Assembly (NCBI RefSeq): GCF_024160145.1 | Contig: NZ_JAMYWQ010000037.1 | Span: forward strand, 1-46,255 | Source of the DNA: Serratia nevei | GTDB lineage: Bacteria > Pseudomonadota > Gammaproteobacteria > Enterobacterales > Enterobacteriaceae | Reading direction: 5' to 3' | Length of the DNA: 46,255 nucleotides | In this document: positions 15,559 through 22,784 of the stretch, piece after piece | Layout: each line of letters begins with the position of its first letter | Position numbering within the stretch: position 1 is the first letter of the stretch | Position numbers and translations under genes: made by a program | Notes under the pieces: model-generated | Seen by the model: only the letters and a program-made list of their open reading frames with translations | Databases searched by the model: none | Told to the model about the DNA's origin: nothing

Positions 15559-16063
15559 TCAGCCCGAGATCCAGATATCGGTACTACGATCTGGAGGTGG
15601 GGGGGGGGGCCGCAAGGATCCGATTGGGTATGCTGGTGGTCTGAATGTTTTCCAGTACGAGCCTAAGCCTGCTAGTTGGATCGATCCGCTAGGACTTGCG
15701 CGTAAAAAGTCGTGCCCACTGTGTGAAACAAAGGATCCGTGCGCACCAGATGGCAAACTACATGTCGTGTATCATGCGTAAAGTACTAAAAATCCAGGGA
15801 AAATATATACTGGGAAGGTATCTGGTTATGGAAGTCTAGGACAGATTCTAAATCGGTGCTTTTCCGGGGGGCACCATAGAGGAATTGCTATGAATGATGC
15901 GGTAATTGTCAGAAAGGCCGACTCTTATGCTGCTGTTCGTGGATTGGAACATCTTGAATATGAGAGGCTTGGGGGTAATGCAACAAAACAGAATAATCCA
16001 ATTTTAGATCGAAAAAAAAGGGTGACGTATTTGGATTGTGCCAATAAATTGGGGAAGAAATGA
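15559..16063 (+). pseudogene. broken Rhs tail with a GIY-YIG/URI-like nuclease tip
   Basis: After a 20-base scrap of the H-NS-like gene comes the Rhs core end (YYDLEVGG), a run of 11 G at 15599-15609 that changes frame, KDPIGYAGGLNVFQYEPKP and the boundary WIDPLGL. The tip follows in one phase but has an in-frame TAA at 15779-15781. Beyond it the frame reads KIYTGKVSGYGSLGQILNR, a HH pair, and YAAVRGLEHLEYERLGG, a pattern I associate with GIY-YIG/URI-type nuclease toxin tips. It stops at TGA 16061-16063, overlapping the ATG of the intact Imm26-like gene. Two lesions make this toxin non-functional. Confidence 0.7.
15599..15609 (+). repeat. run of eleven G at the Rhs junction
   Basis: The homopolymer replaces the GRFV codons of the Rhs core end and separates phase-0 core from phase-2 core, so it is the site of the frameshift. 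Runs this long can slip during replication; a sequencing error is also possible. Confidence 0.7.
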
Positions 16064-16524
16064 GCAAAAGAGCAATGAGGCGAAAGCCGGCAGTGGAGAT
16101 TGGCGACATCTACGCAGTTCCCCTTGATCCATTGGCGCGTCGATATGGCTATGTTCGAATGTATCATGAACCAAGTGTGGCGATCATGGGGGTTATCTCT
16201 GAAATGAGACTTTTGGATTTGGAGGAGGTTGCGGAATATCCTATTATTATGGAGGTGTCTGCGTCACGAACGGCTATTGATAAAGGTATATGGCCGAAAA
16301 TTGGCAATTTGCCATTTGGTAGCGATGAGGGTGCGTGGCCAAAACCTCATAAGCAGGTATCAAGAATTCGCCCGGATGTTAGGTTTGTCATTTATAGAGG
16401 GGATATAATTTCAGAGGCTGAATTCGGCGCGTATGATGATCTTCCTGTATGGAAGAGACTGAGCGATGAGGGCCTTGTTAATGAGATAAATTCGCATCCG
16501 GAGTTGTTCGCGATTTTTTCATAG
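16060..16524 (+). CDS. Imm26-like immunity protein, partner of the broken tip
   Basis: A 154-residue protein whose ATG overlaps the toxin stop (ATGA). It has the Imm26 signature near the N-terminus (EIGDIYAVPLDPLARRYGY). This is followed by a strand region, then WPKIGNLPF, a PHKQVSRIRPDVRFVIYR segment and a helical end. Imm26 proteins bind and block cytoplasmic nuclease tips. This one is intact while its cognate toxin carries a stop and a frameshift, so it is an orphan immunity gene in the making. Confidence 0.75.
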   Translation: MSKRAMRRKPAVEIGDIYAVPLDPLARRYGYVRMYHEPSVAIMGVISEMRLLDLEEVAEYPIIMEVSASRTAIDKGIWPKIGNLPFGSDEGAWPKPHKQVSRIRPDVRFVIYRGDIISEAEFGAYDDLPVWKRLSDEGLVNEINSHPELFAIFS

Positions 16525-16576
16525 GTATAGGGTGAAGCCGTGGTCGCATCGATAGTGGTTAGCTCCATCGCCATAT

Positions 16577-17194
16577 ATGGCTCAGCCGATGTATATAATC
16601 CAGAATGTTCCTCATGCGTTCCTGTCTTGGATTTAATTGGGGGTAAGCGACGCTATTCAATTTGAGCTGCTCGAAGGAGAAGTGGATTTTGAGGAGGTTT
16701 CCTTCGGAGAGGCCGCCACTACATTCTCGAAGTTTCTCCGGTCAATATTTGAAGAAATTTTCGGTGAAATGAAGGTCGATGCGAAGTTTGTGATGATGAT
16801 ACGGCAGATTCTTGAGGAATATCGGCAAGGCACCAGTGCCATGCTTGATGAAATTCCAAATCCGAGTCGGGATGACTTGCTTAAGTCGATTGAGAGGCTT
16901 GACGGGAAAAATCGAAGCTCAACATTTTATGTTTTAGATGATGAGAGAACGTTGACTGTGGGAGGGGGCGGTGATGTTTACATTGTCTTTTTTTCCCTTG
17001 GAGGTGATGCGGAAATATATACCTTAATGGATCCGGAGAATCATGGGCAGGATGAATTGGGCGTCGTCTGTGGGGGGCAGTTGGGTCTATATCCGCCACC
17101 TCTGTGTGTTAACAAGGAGCTCACTGTTCGTGCCCTGCTTTATTTTTCGAAATATGGTGAAATTGACCCCGAACTAAAGTGGCAGGCTGAGTGA
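16577..17194 (+). pseudogene. Imm1-like immunity gene with an in-frame stop at codon 20
   Basis: The frame from ATG 16577 (MAQPMYIIQNVPHAFLSWI) meets TAA at 16634-16636 and then stays open to 17194. The second part contains RTLTVGGGGDVYIVFF, VVCGGQLGLYPPPLCVN and a final LLYFSKYGEIDPELKW, which follow the Imm1 pattern. The TTG right after the stop (16637) has no ribosome site. Either translation starts there, giving 185 residues, or the stop inactivates the gene. Imm1 proteins counter deaminase and nuclease tips. No cognate tip is present. Confidence 0.6.
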
Positions 17195-17274
17195 TAGTGA
17201 GGGGATTTGTCTTTGCGATAGCTGAATGAAAAGGTCGGTGGGGCGATGAGGCAGATGTATGAAAAGGTTGGGTT

Positions 17275-18060
17275 TTGCCAAAGAACCCTTCCGGCAAAGA
17301 GGTAATTATTTTGGCTATTTACAATTTTATTGCGGGGCATTTGTCAAGGAACTCGGATGCCACATTGACAGGCGTTTATACTGGAGCTAAGTGTGCCTTT
17401 GAGAATCTTGATAGGCGTATTGATCGTTTTGGCAATAAGCGGGGGGGGATTGTTGGTTTTTCAGAGAAAAACTTCAGTAAGTTGCTAGATGATGTGGAAG
17501 TAAGTAGTATTGGTCTTTTTTCTGAAAAAATCCTCCCCGTTGAGGATTGTGAAGAAGAGTTTATGAATTGCGATTTTGCTATTTCATACTCACTTGATCT
17601 CGGGTTGCTGTTGAGTGCAAGCGATGAGGTTGCTTCTATCCAAAAGTTGCTTGAAATTTCCTTTGAGTGTGATGCGCTGTTGGACGGCATTGAATATATT
17701 TATGGGTATAGAGAGACGCAGCGGTTCGGAACGGGATTTCCAAGTGGTACTCATGTGATAGATGACGAGCATCCATTTCTTTGGGCTGGTGGGCGGCAGC
17801 TTGAAAATTGGGCGAGAATTGTGAGGGCATCCAAAGAGGATGGATTTATTAGGGATGTTTTTGACGTGAATTTATTCTCTGATAGAAAAATAAGTTCCCT
17901 CCCTGCGAAAAAACGCAAGATATTGATCGACGCTATCGAGCGGTTTGGCTGTCATCAATATTTAAATTCATTTCTCAAATGGGATGTGGTGGGAAAGGAG
18001 CAAGAGCAGGCAAGATTGCATCTAATTGAACAGGAAGTTCTTGGCGCATACATTAACTGA
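17275..18060 (+). CDS. acidic protein of unknown function, possible immunity
   Basis: A 261-residue soluble protein, helical and acidic, with no family I recognise. Notable segments are RRIDRFGNKRGGIVGFSEKN early on, a run of conserved-looking helices around LEISFECDALLDGIEYIYG, and FGTGFPSGTHVID in the middle. The start is weak: TTG 17275 has no clear ribosome site, and an ATG at 17257 lies in another frame, so the N-terminus may be damaged. Position at the end of the immunity array suggests the same type of role. Confidence 0.5.
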   Translation: MPKNPSGKEVIILAIYNFIAGHLSRNSDATLTGVYTGAKCAFENLDRRIDRFGNKRGGIVGFSEKNFSKLLDDVEVSSIGLFSEKILPVEDCEEEFMNCDFAISYSLDLGLLLSASDEVASIQKLLEISFECDALLDGIEYIYGYRETQRFGTGFPSGTHVIDDEHPFLWAGGRQLENWARIVRASKEDGFIRDVFDVNLFSDRKISSLPAKKRKILIDAIERFGCHQYLNSFLKWDVVGKEQEQARLHLIEQEVLGAYIN

Positions 18061-18078
18061 TGGTTCTGGGGGGGCACC

Positions 18079-18180
18079 ATGCTGCTCAAACGCATGGAAA
18101 AGGGAGAGGTCATCGACACCGTCCATATAGCCAATTGGTTGAAGGCGTTCGTCGACGAGCAAGCCCACAACTATCAGTAA
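18079..18180 (+). CDS. small open frame, possible gene fragment
   Basis: A 33-codon frame (ATG 18079 to TAA 18178-18180) encodes VIDTVHIANWLKAFVDEQ-like helix sequence. It follows a GGGGGG run and lies between the array and a terminator-like hairpin. It may be the tail of a lost gene. No function can be assigned. Confidence 0.3.
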   Translation: MLLKRMEKGEVIDTVHIANWLKAFVDEQAHNYQ

Positions 18181-18226
18181 ATTTCCGGCAGGCAAGCAGA
18201 GATGCCAGGCGCGAGGGAGATTAGAG

Positions 18227-18272
18227 AACGGGACCGAGGTAGTTAGCGAGGTTTAAATACCTCCGTCCCGTT
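18227..18272 (+). terminator. intrinsic terminator-like hairpin
   Basis: AACGGGAC (18227-18234) pairs with GTCCCGTT (18265-18272) and AGGTA pairs with TACCT inside it. The stem is followed by TTTG. It would end transcripts from the immunity array before the secreted OB-fold gene. Confidence 0.55.
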
Positions 18273-18299
18273 TTGCTCATGAATGAATACGGAGGGAAA

Positions 18300-19127
18300 A
18301 TGTCTATGCGCTTTCAAGGCGATTGGATTCGGCGTTCGGCGCGACGTGTCGGTGTGTGTTTGCGGCTCTGCGTCCTCCTTGTTGCTGGGCTGGTTCCTGG
18401 GCTGGGTGTTGCCGGGGGCTACGTTCCCAGTGAGACCGAAACCGGTATGCTGCAGGCAGTGATCCAAGACGACCTTCAGGCCATCGCCGAAGGCTGGGAG
18501 AATTACGCCGCCACAGTATTGAAGATCCCCATGGCCACCGCATCCGAGGTCGCGCGTGCCTATGCAGAAAAGCAAGCGACTGCTGATTTCCGATTCCGGA
18601 GTAAGCGTGTGCTTGTGTCTGGCATCACCGCATCTGTTCAAGGTAGCGGGCCAGGCCAGGCGCTGGTGGTGTTCGACGTACCCGGAGCCATCCTGGTGCG
18701 TGCCCAGCCCCGCAATGACGCGGTGTCAAGAGCACTTGCTTTACGCCCGGGCGAACTGTCCGTATTCGCCTGCGGGGTCGAAGGCGAGCGGGCTGGTGCC
18801 ATTGACTTTACCGACTGCGAGTTCGGTGACGACTTCGGACGACGTACCTGGGAAACCATGGAGGCCGAACTTAATGCCTTCTACCAGGGCAAGCCGGCCA
18901 AGGCCATCTGGGCGCCGACACTTGCGATCAACCTGGCCATGCGGGCCAGCCAGATGCCGCTCAACAACGGCTGCGCGGAAAGCCTCGACAAGTGCCGGGC
19001 ATCGTCAATGGCCGTTGGCTCTTTGAAAGGCGAAGCAGGCGACCGCCTGTTGAAAACGACCATACAGCGGTTTCGCGATGCGGGTCTTGACCTCAGCCTC
19101 TTCACCCCACCTCCTGCGACTCCGTAG
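18300..19127 (+). CDS. exported protein with tRNA_anti-like OB fold
   Basis: A 275-residue protein from ATG 18300, preceded by GGAGGG. An N-terminal basic and hydrophobic stretch (about 10-42, ending GLGVAGG) is a signal peptide, so the protein is predicted to be periplasmic. Residues 70-150 (EVARAYAEKQATADFRF, VLVSGITASV, ALVVFDVPG) resemble the tRNA_anti-like OB-fold domain often found in exported proteins of unknown role. Three or four Cys in the C-terminal half (FACGVEG, NNGCAESLDKC) could form disulfides. GC content is higher than in the immunity genes. The function is unknown. Confidence 0.65.
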   Translation: MSMRFQGDWIRRSARRVGVCLRLCVLLVAGLVPGLGVAGGYVPSETETGMLQAVIQDDLQAIAEGWENYAATVLKIPMATASEVARAYAEKQATADFRFRSKRVLVSGITASVQGSGPGQALVVFDVPGAILVRAQPRNDAVSRALALRPGELSVFACGVEGERAGAIDFTDCEFGDDFGRRTWETMEAELNAFYQGKPAKAIWAPTLAINLAMRASQMPLNNGCAESLDKCRASSMAVGSLKGEAGDRLLKTTIQRFRDAGLDLSLFTPPPATP

Positions 19128-19232
19128 GGAGTGGCTAACCTGTCTGCCTGTAGGGGCGGCACACGAAGACCGTTTCACCGGCTGGCCTGGCCGCGTAATG
19201 GCGAAGTCATGTACAAATAGCAGAGGGATTGC

Positions 19233-20261
19233 ATGCTACAGATAGATATGGGGCGGGTTAATGACCCAACAACGCTTTCGGCGGTTGATGTCGTCGAAGC
19301 CTGTGAGCAGCGCGGGCGATTGGTCGTCCAGTTCAGTTCGCCCGACGCCTATAGCCCAGCGATCCTGCAATCGCTGAATGAGGCTTGCCGGCTCGCGAAG
19401 GATCGCCTTCAGGTCCGGTTCTACGGGCATTACAGAGCGCCGTTCGATGCGGCTGTACTTCGCCATTTACCCGAAGTATGCGACCTTGCGGTCGATTGTC
19501 TTTCCGAGATAGACCATGAAGAAGAAATCGGTCGGCTGCCAAAGCTGAAATACCTGAATTTCGGGGTTTCCAAGCTGAATCGGCCGGACTTTCTGAGCAC
19601 GATAGACATGAGCCGACTTGAGCGGCTTGTACTGATTGAGAACCATAAACGGAATATCGATCTGTCGCCTCTGGCACAGTGCGGATCGATGACCGAACTA
19701 TTCATCCACGGCCATTCAAAGGGCATCGATGCGATCGCAGGGCTACCCCGCTTGCGCAAGCTGACGCTCAGCTCCTATGCAAAAAAACACTCGCTTGGCT
19801 TCATCACAGCCATCGCGAACCTGAAAGAACTGAAGCTGATCCTGGGTGGCCGAGATAACATCGACGAGCTGAAAAGCGCAAGTATCGAGATGCTGCAAGT
19901 CTTGCGGGTGCGAGGACTCTCCTCGGTGGGCGATCTGTCACGCTTACCCTCACTATCAGCCCTATGTATCGAGGACCAATTACAGCTTTCAACGCTGAAC
20001 TTGTGCGGTGCGAAGCTGGAACGACTGTGGTTGTCCAATTGCCGGAACCTGGCTGAATTACCAGGACTGGATGAGCAGGACCGGCTGCGAGAATTTTGCG
20101 CCTTGCGTGTGGCGCTTGACCTGAATGCATTGCGTGACCGGGATTGGCCCCTTGCTACTCGCTCGGTCCACTTGTTTTCGGCCAGCATGAAATGGAACGA
20201 TGACGCCAAGCTTCGCCTGGCTGCACGTGGGTTAGGCAAGGAGGCAAGCCTTTGGCCATAA
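19233..20261 (+). CDS. leucine-rich repeat protein
   Basis: A 342-residue cytoplasmic protein from ATG 19233 (AGAGGG upstream). Residues about 95-285 are irregular leucine-rich repeats of about 21-23 residues (LPKLKYLNFGVSKLNR, MSRLERLVLIEN, LPRLRKLTLSSYAKK, IANLKELKLILGG, GAKLERLWLSNCRNL). The end, TRSVHLFSASMKWNDDA, is shared with the relic at 3768-3895, showing that a paralogue once lay at the other end of the Rhs region. Such proteins are binding scaffolds. A role as toxin antidote or accessory is only inferred from location. Confidence 0.7.
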   Translation: MLQIDMGRVNDPTTLSAVDVVEACEQRGRLVVQFSSPDAYSPAILQSLNEACRLAKDRLQVRFYGHYRAPFDAAVLRHLPEVCDLAVDCLSEIDHEEEIGRLPKLKYLNFGVSKLNRPDFLSTIDMSRLERLVLIENHKRNIDLSPLAQCGSMTELFIHGHSKGIDAIAGLPRLRKLTLSSYAKKHSLGFITAIANLKELKLILGGRDNIDELKSASIEMLQVLRVRGLSSVGDLSRLPSLSALCIEDQLQLSTLNLCGAKLERLWLSNCRNLAELPGLDEQDRLREFCALRVALDLNALRDRDWPLATRSVHLFSASMKWNDDAKLRLAARGLGKEASLWP

Positions 20262-20640
20262 CTATAGGGGTAAGGCCCACGATGAGAGGCGATGCACGTC
20301 AAGTCCCAAAGCCTTGCGGCAGCGCTCCGTTCCCTCTTCTGGTGCTCCCAGTTCCTGCAGCATCGCGGCTACGCGCGGCGCCTTCATGCATCGGGCATAG
20401 GCCAGGGGCGAAACCCCCTTGTCCGGCAAGGTGCCCAGTTTCAGGTCCGACTTCTTCTTGAGGATCAGTGCGAGCAGGTCGGCATGATCTCCCCGAAGCA
20501 CCTCCAGCCACGCCGCAAACCCGTGGATATCTTCGCCTTCTGGGGCGGCGCCAAATTCCAGCAGGGTGACCTTACCCCGCGGAGTACACCATTCGTAGGT
20601 TAGTGGGCTCGCCGGTTTGAGGTTGATGCAGTTGCCGGAA
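20262..20640 (-). pseudogene. 3' remnant of an ankyrin-repeat gene
   Basis: The minus frame reads GKVTLLEFGAAPEGEDIHGF, then WLEVLRGDHADLLALILKK and GVSPLAYARCMKAPRVAAML, two degenerate ankyrin repeats. It ends at TAG 20262-20264. Upstream (to the right) the frame runs to about 20640 without a start and then meets unrelated sequence, so the 5' part is gone. Its stop adjoins the stop of the convergent leucine-rich repeat gene. Confidence 0.65.
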
Positions 20641-20659
20641 TTGGTCAGGCGCCAGTTGC

Positions 20660-20791
20660 ACTAACAAGGCGCTGAAAAAGGATGGTCACACCATAAATGT
20701 CGATGAGATCAAGCGGTGGGCATGGAGCAACGGTTGGAGATTACTCGGCGTCAAAAACTTGGTCGATATTGCGCGCAAGTACCAGGGTTGA
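20660..20791 (+). pseudogene. C-terminal gene fragment of unknown origin
   Basis: A plus-strand frame of 43 codons reads TNKALKKDGHTINVDEIKRW, then WRLLGVKNLVDIARKYQG and a stop. The sequence looks like genuine protein (charged helices, no low complexity) but no start is present. It is probably the tail of an immunity or toxin gene left at a recombination point. Confidence 0.45.
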
Positions 20792-20809
20792 GCAGCCACC
20801 TGTGCGGCA

Positions 20810-20960
20810 GGCCCATCTACGGCCGGTGGGCCAACGGCGCTACTGGGGCGCTATGTGCTATGGCTCGGCTTACTGGCCGTGTTGGCGTTCTTGGATGGCC
20901 GGTACTCAGGCCTGGCCCCTTGACGCGGGCATGGTTCGGTTGCTGTAACAGGGGGGCTCG
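20810..20960 (+). pseudogene. 3' remnant of a second exonuclease-VII-like gene
   Basis: The DNA from GGCCGGTGGGCCAACGGCGC onwards closely matches 13815-13945, which encodes the C-terminal membrane segment (YVLWIGLLAVVAFLVGR) plus about 30 bases of following non-coding DNA (GGGCATGG..TGGCTGCTGTAACAG). Only this tail survives. It marks the right-hand edge of the Rhs region. Confidence 0.75.
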
Positions 20961-21026
20961 CCAGTTCAGGAACACGGAGTAGGTGTTGCCGGGATGATGA
21001 ACGGTGTCGCTCGTCGTTGCGTTGGT

Positions 21027-21977
21027 TCAAATATCCCAGGGCGCCTGCTGCCATTGTGTGACCAGGAACTCGCTGAACGCAGTCAGCCTACGCGGCACAG
21101 TTTCTCTGCGTGCCCGAACCAGGCTGATTTTCGATGTGGCACCTTCCCATTCTGGAAGCACACGCAATAACTGGCCACTACGCAATTCATCGTGCACATC
21201 CCACATCTCGCGCAGTGAAATCCCCAAGCCTGCCATACACCACTCCCGCAGCACTTCTCCGTTGTCGCTACAGAGGTTCCCGTTGATGGCCACAGGTTTC
21301 TCGCGCCGGCCTTTGCGCAGCGGCCAGATGTTCTGCAGCAAGCCCGGATAGACAAACACCAGGCAGTTGAGGTGCTCCAGGTCTTCGGGCCGTTGGGGAT
21401 GACCTTGTGTCTCGAGGAAGGCTGGCGAAGCGACAAGGATACGGCGATTGTCTGCCACACGCCGAGCGATCAGGCGCGAATCTGCCAGCTCTCCCATTCG
21501 AATCGCCAGATCAAAGTCACCGCTGTACAGATCCTGCACCTGATCGGAGAGGCGCAAGTCAAAGCCGACCCGAGGGTGCCGTCGGCTGAACTCTGTGATT
21601 GCTGCGGCAACGTACTTTCTTCCAAATGGCGCAGGCGCTGTCAGGCGTATGTTGCCTGTCAGCTCCTCACTTCCTCCGAGAGCGATTTCCTTCAACTCGT
21701 CCAGAACTGAAAGCGCTACCCGTGCGCGCTCTGCAATCGTGCGTCCTTCATCCGTGATGCGCAGGTTGCGGGTATTCCTCTCGAACAACGTGGTTCCAAG
21801 CGCGGCCTCAAGCCGGGCGATCTTCTGGCTCACCGCCTTTGGGGCAATCTGAAGAGCGCGGGCGGCAGCCGAAAAGTTGTGGCTGTCCACGACTCGGACG
21901 AACACTTCCAGATCATCTTTCCGCACTTTATTTAGTCCATTTCTTGGTAAGTGATTTTCTATTTTATGCACTTTCAT
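21027..21977 (-). CDS. LysR-type regulator
   Basis: A 316-residue LysR-family regulator. The N-terminal winged helix-turn-helix spans about 20-80 (FSAAARALQIAPKAVSQKIARL), followed by the effector-binding domain (about 105-305; APAPFGRKYVAAAI, GDFDLAIRMGEL). The DNA-binding part starts only at VRKDDLEVF, so a GTG about 17 codons downstream of ATG 21977 could be the true start. It is divergent from the PfpI-like and MFS genes, with a 99-base gap to the PfpI start, the classic layout for a LysR regulator of the neighbouring operon. Confidence 0.85.
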   Translation of the reverse strand: MKVHKIENHLPRNGLNKVRKDDLEVFVRVVDSHNFSAAARALQIAPKAVSQKIARLEAALGTTLFERNTRNLRITDEGRTIAERARVALSVLDELKEIALGGSEELTGNIRLTAPAPFGRKYVAAAITEFSRRHPRVGFDLRLSDQVQDLYSGDFDLAIRMGELADSRLIARRVADNRRILVASPAFLETQGHPQRPEDLEHLNCLVFVYPGLLQNIWPLRKGRREKPVAINGNLCSDNGEVLREWCMAGLGISLREMWDVHDELRSGQLLRVLPEWEGATSKISLVRARRETVPRRLTAFSEFLVTQWQQAPWDI

Positions 21978-22076
21978 GGGTAAATCAATTGCCAGAGAAT
22001 GGTTCCCGGATACGCATCACACAAGTCCGTCCGAGTTGCAGACGGGCATTCACACGTACCACTAAGGAGTTCTGAA

Positions 22077-22781
22077 ATGTCAAAACGCATATTGTTCGTG
22101 CTGACGAGCCATGATCGCAAAGGTGCCCCAGGCAAGCCGGGAGCTGCGCCGAGCGGGTTCTACCTCTCCGAGGTGTCACATCCACACAAGGTTCTAGCTG
22201 ATGCTGGCTACCAGATCGACTTCGTCAGCCCAGCCGGTGGTAATACGCATGTCGATGGTCTGAACCTCAATGATCCGGTGAACGCGGCATTCTGGAATGA
22301 TCCGCAGCTGCGCAGTGCGACCGAATCCACCCTGCCGCCCTCTGACGTCGATCCCGGCAAGTACGCCGCGATCTACTATGCTGGCGGCCACGCGACGATG
22401 TGGGACTTTCCCGACAACCAGGAGTTGGCATCGATCGCTGCTCGCATCTATGAGCAGGGCGGCATTGTTTCTGCGGTCTGCCACGGGCCGGCTGGCCTGG
22501 TGAACATCCGGCTGGCGAACGGTCGCTACCTGGTCGACGGCAAGCAGGTTTCGGCATTCACCAACGATGAAGAGCGTGCCGTTGGCCTGCACGATACCGT
22601 GCCGTTTCTGCTGGCTGATGTCCTCACTGAGCGTGGCGCCAAACATGTCGGGGTGCCGAACTTCCAGCCACATGTTGTTGTGAGCGAGCGGCTCGTGACG
22701 GGGCAGAACCCGGCCTCTGCAAAAGGTGTCGCTGAGGCCATGTTGCCGTTGTTGGCCGTAGCCCGCGCCGAGCGGACCTGA
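22077..22781 (+). CDS. DJ-1/PfpI family protein (class I glutamine amidotransferase-like)
   Basis: A 234-residue protein from ATG 22077, preceded by AAGGAG; an in-frame start at 21999 lies in the LysR promoter gap. The nucleophile elbow is SAVCHGPAG with Cys at about 135, and the upstream GGHATMWDFPDN loop and an acidic residue near the N-terminus complete the usual DJ-1/PfpI site. Its size and the AIYYAGGHATMWD motif place it with HSP31/glyoxalase III-like members, which act on reactive aldehydes or damaged proteins. It is cotranscribed with the MFS exporter (gap 3 bases) and likely controlled by the divergent LysR gene. Confidence 0.85.
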   Translation: MSKRILFVLTSHDRKGAPGKPGAAPSGFYLSEVSHPHKVLADAGYQIDFVSPAGGNTHVDGLNLNDPVNAAFWNDPQLRSATESTLPPSDVDPGKYAAIYYAGGHATMWDFPDNQELASIAARIYEQGGIVSAVCHGPAGLVNIRLANGRYLVDGKQVSAFTNDEERAVGLHDTVPFLLADVLTERGAKHVGVPNFQPHVVVSERLVTGQNPASAKGVAEAMLPLLAVARAERT

Positions 22782-22784
22782 GTC

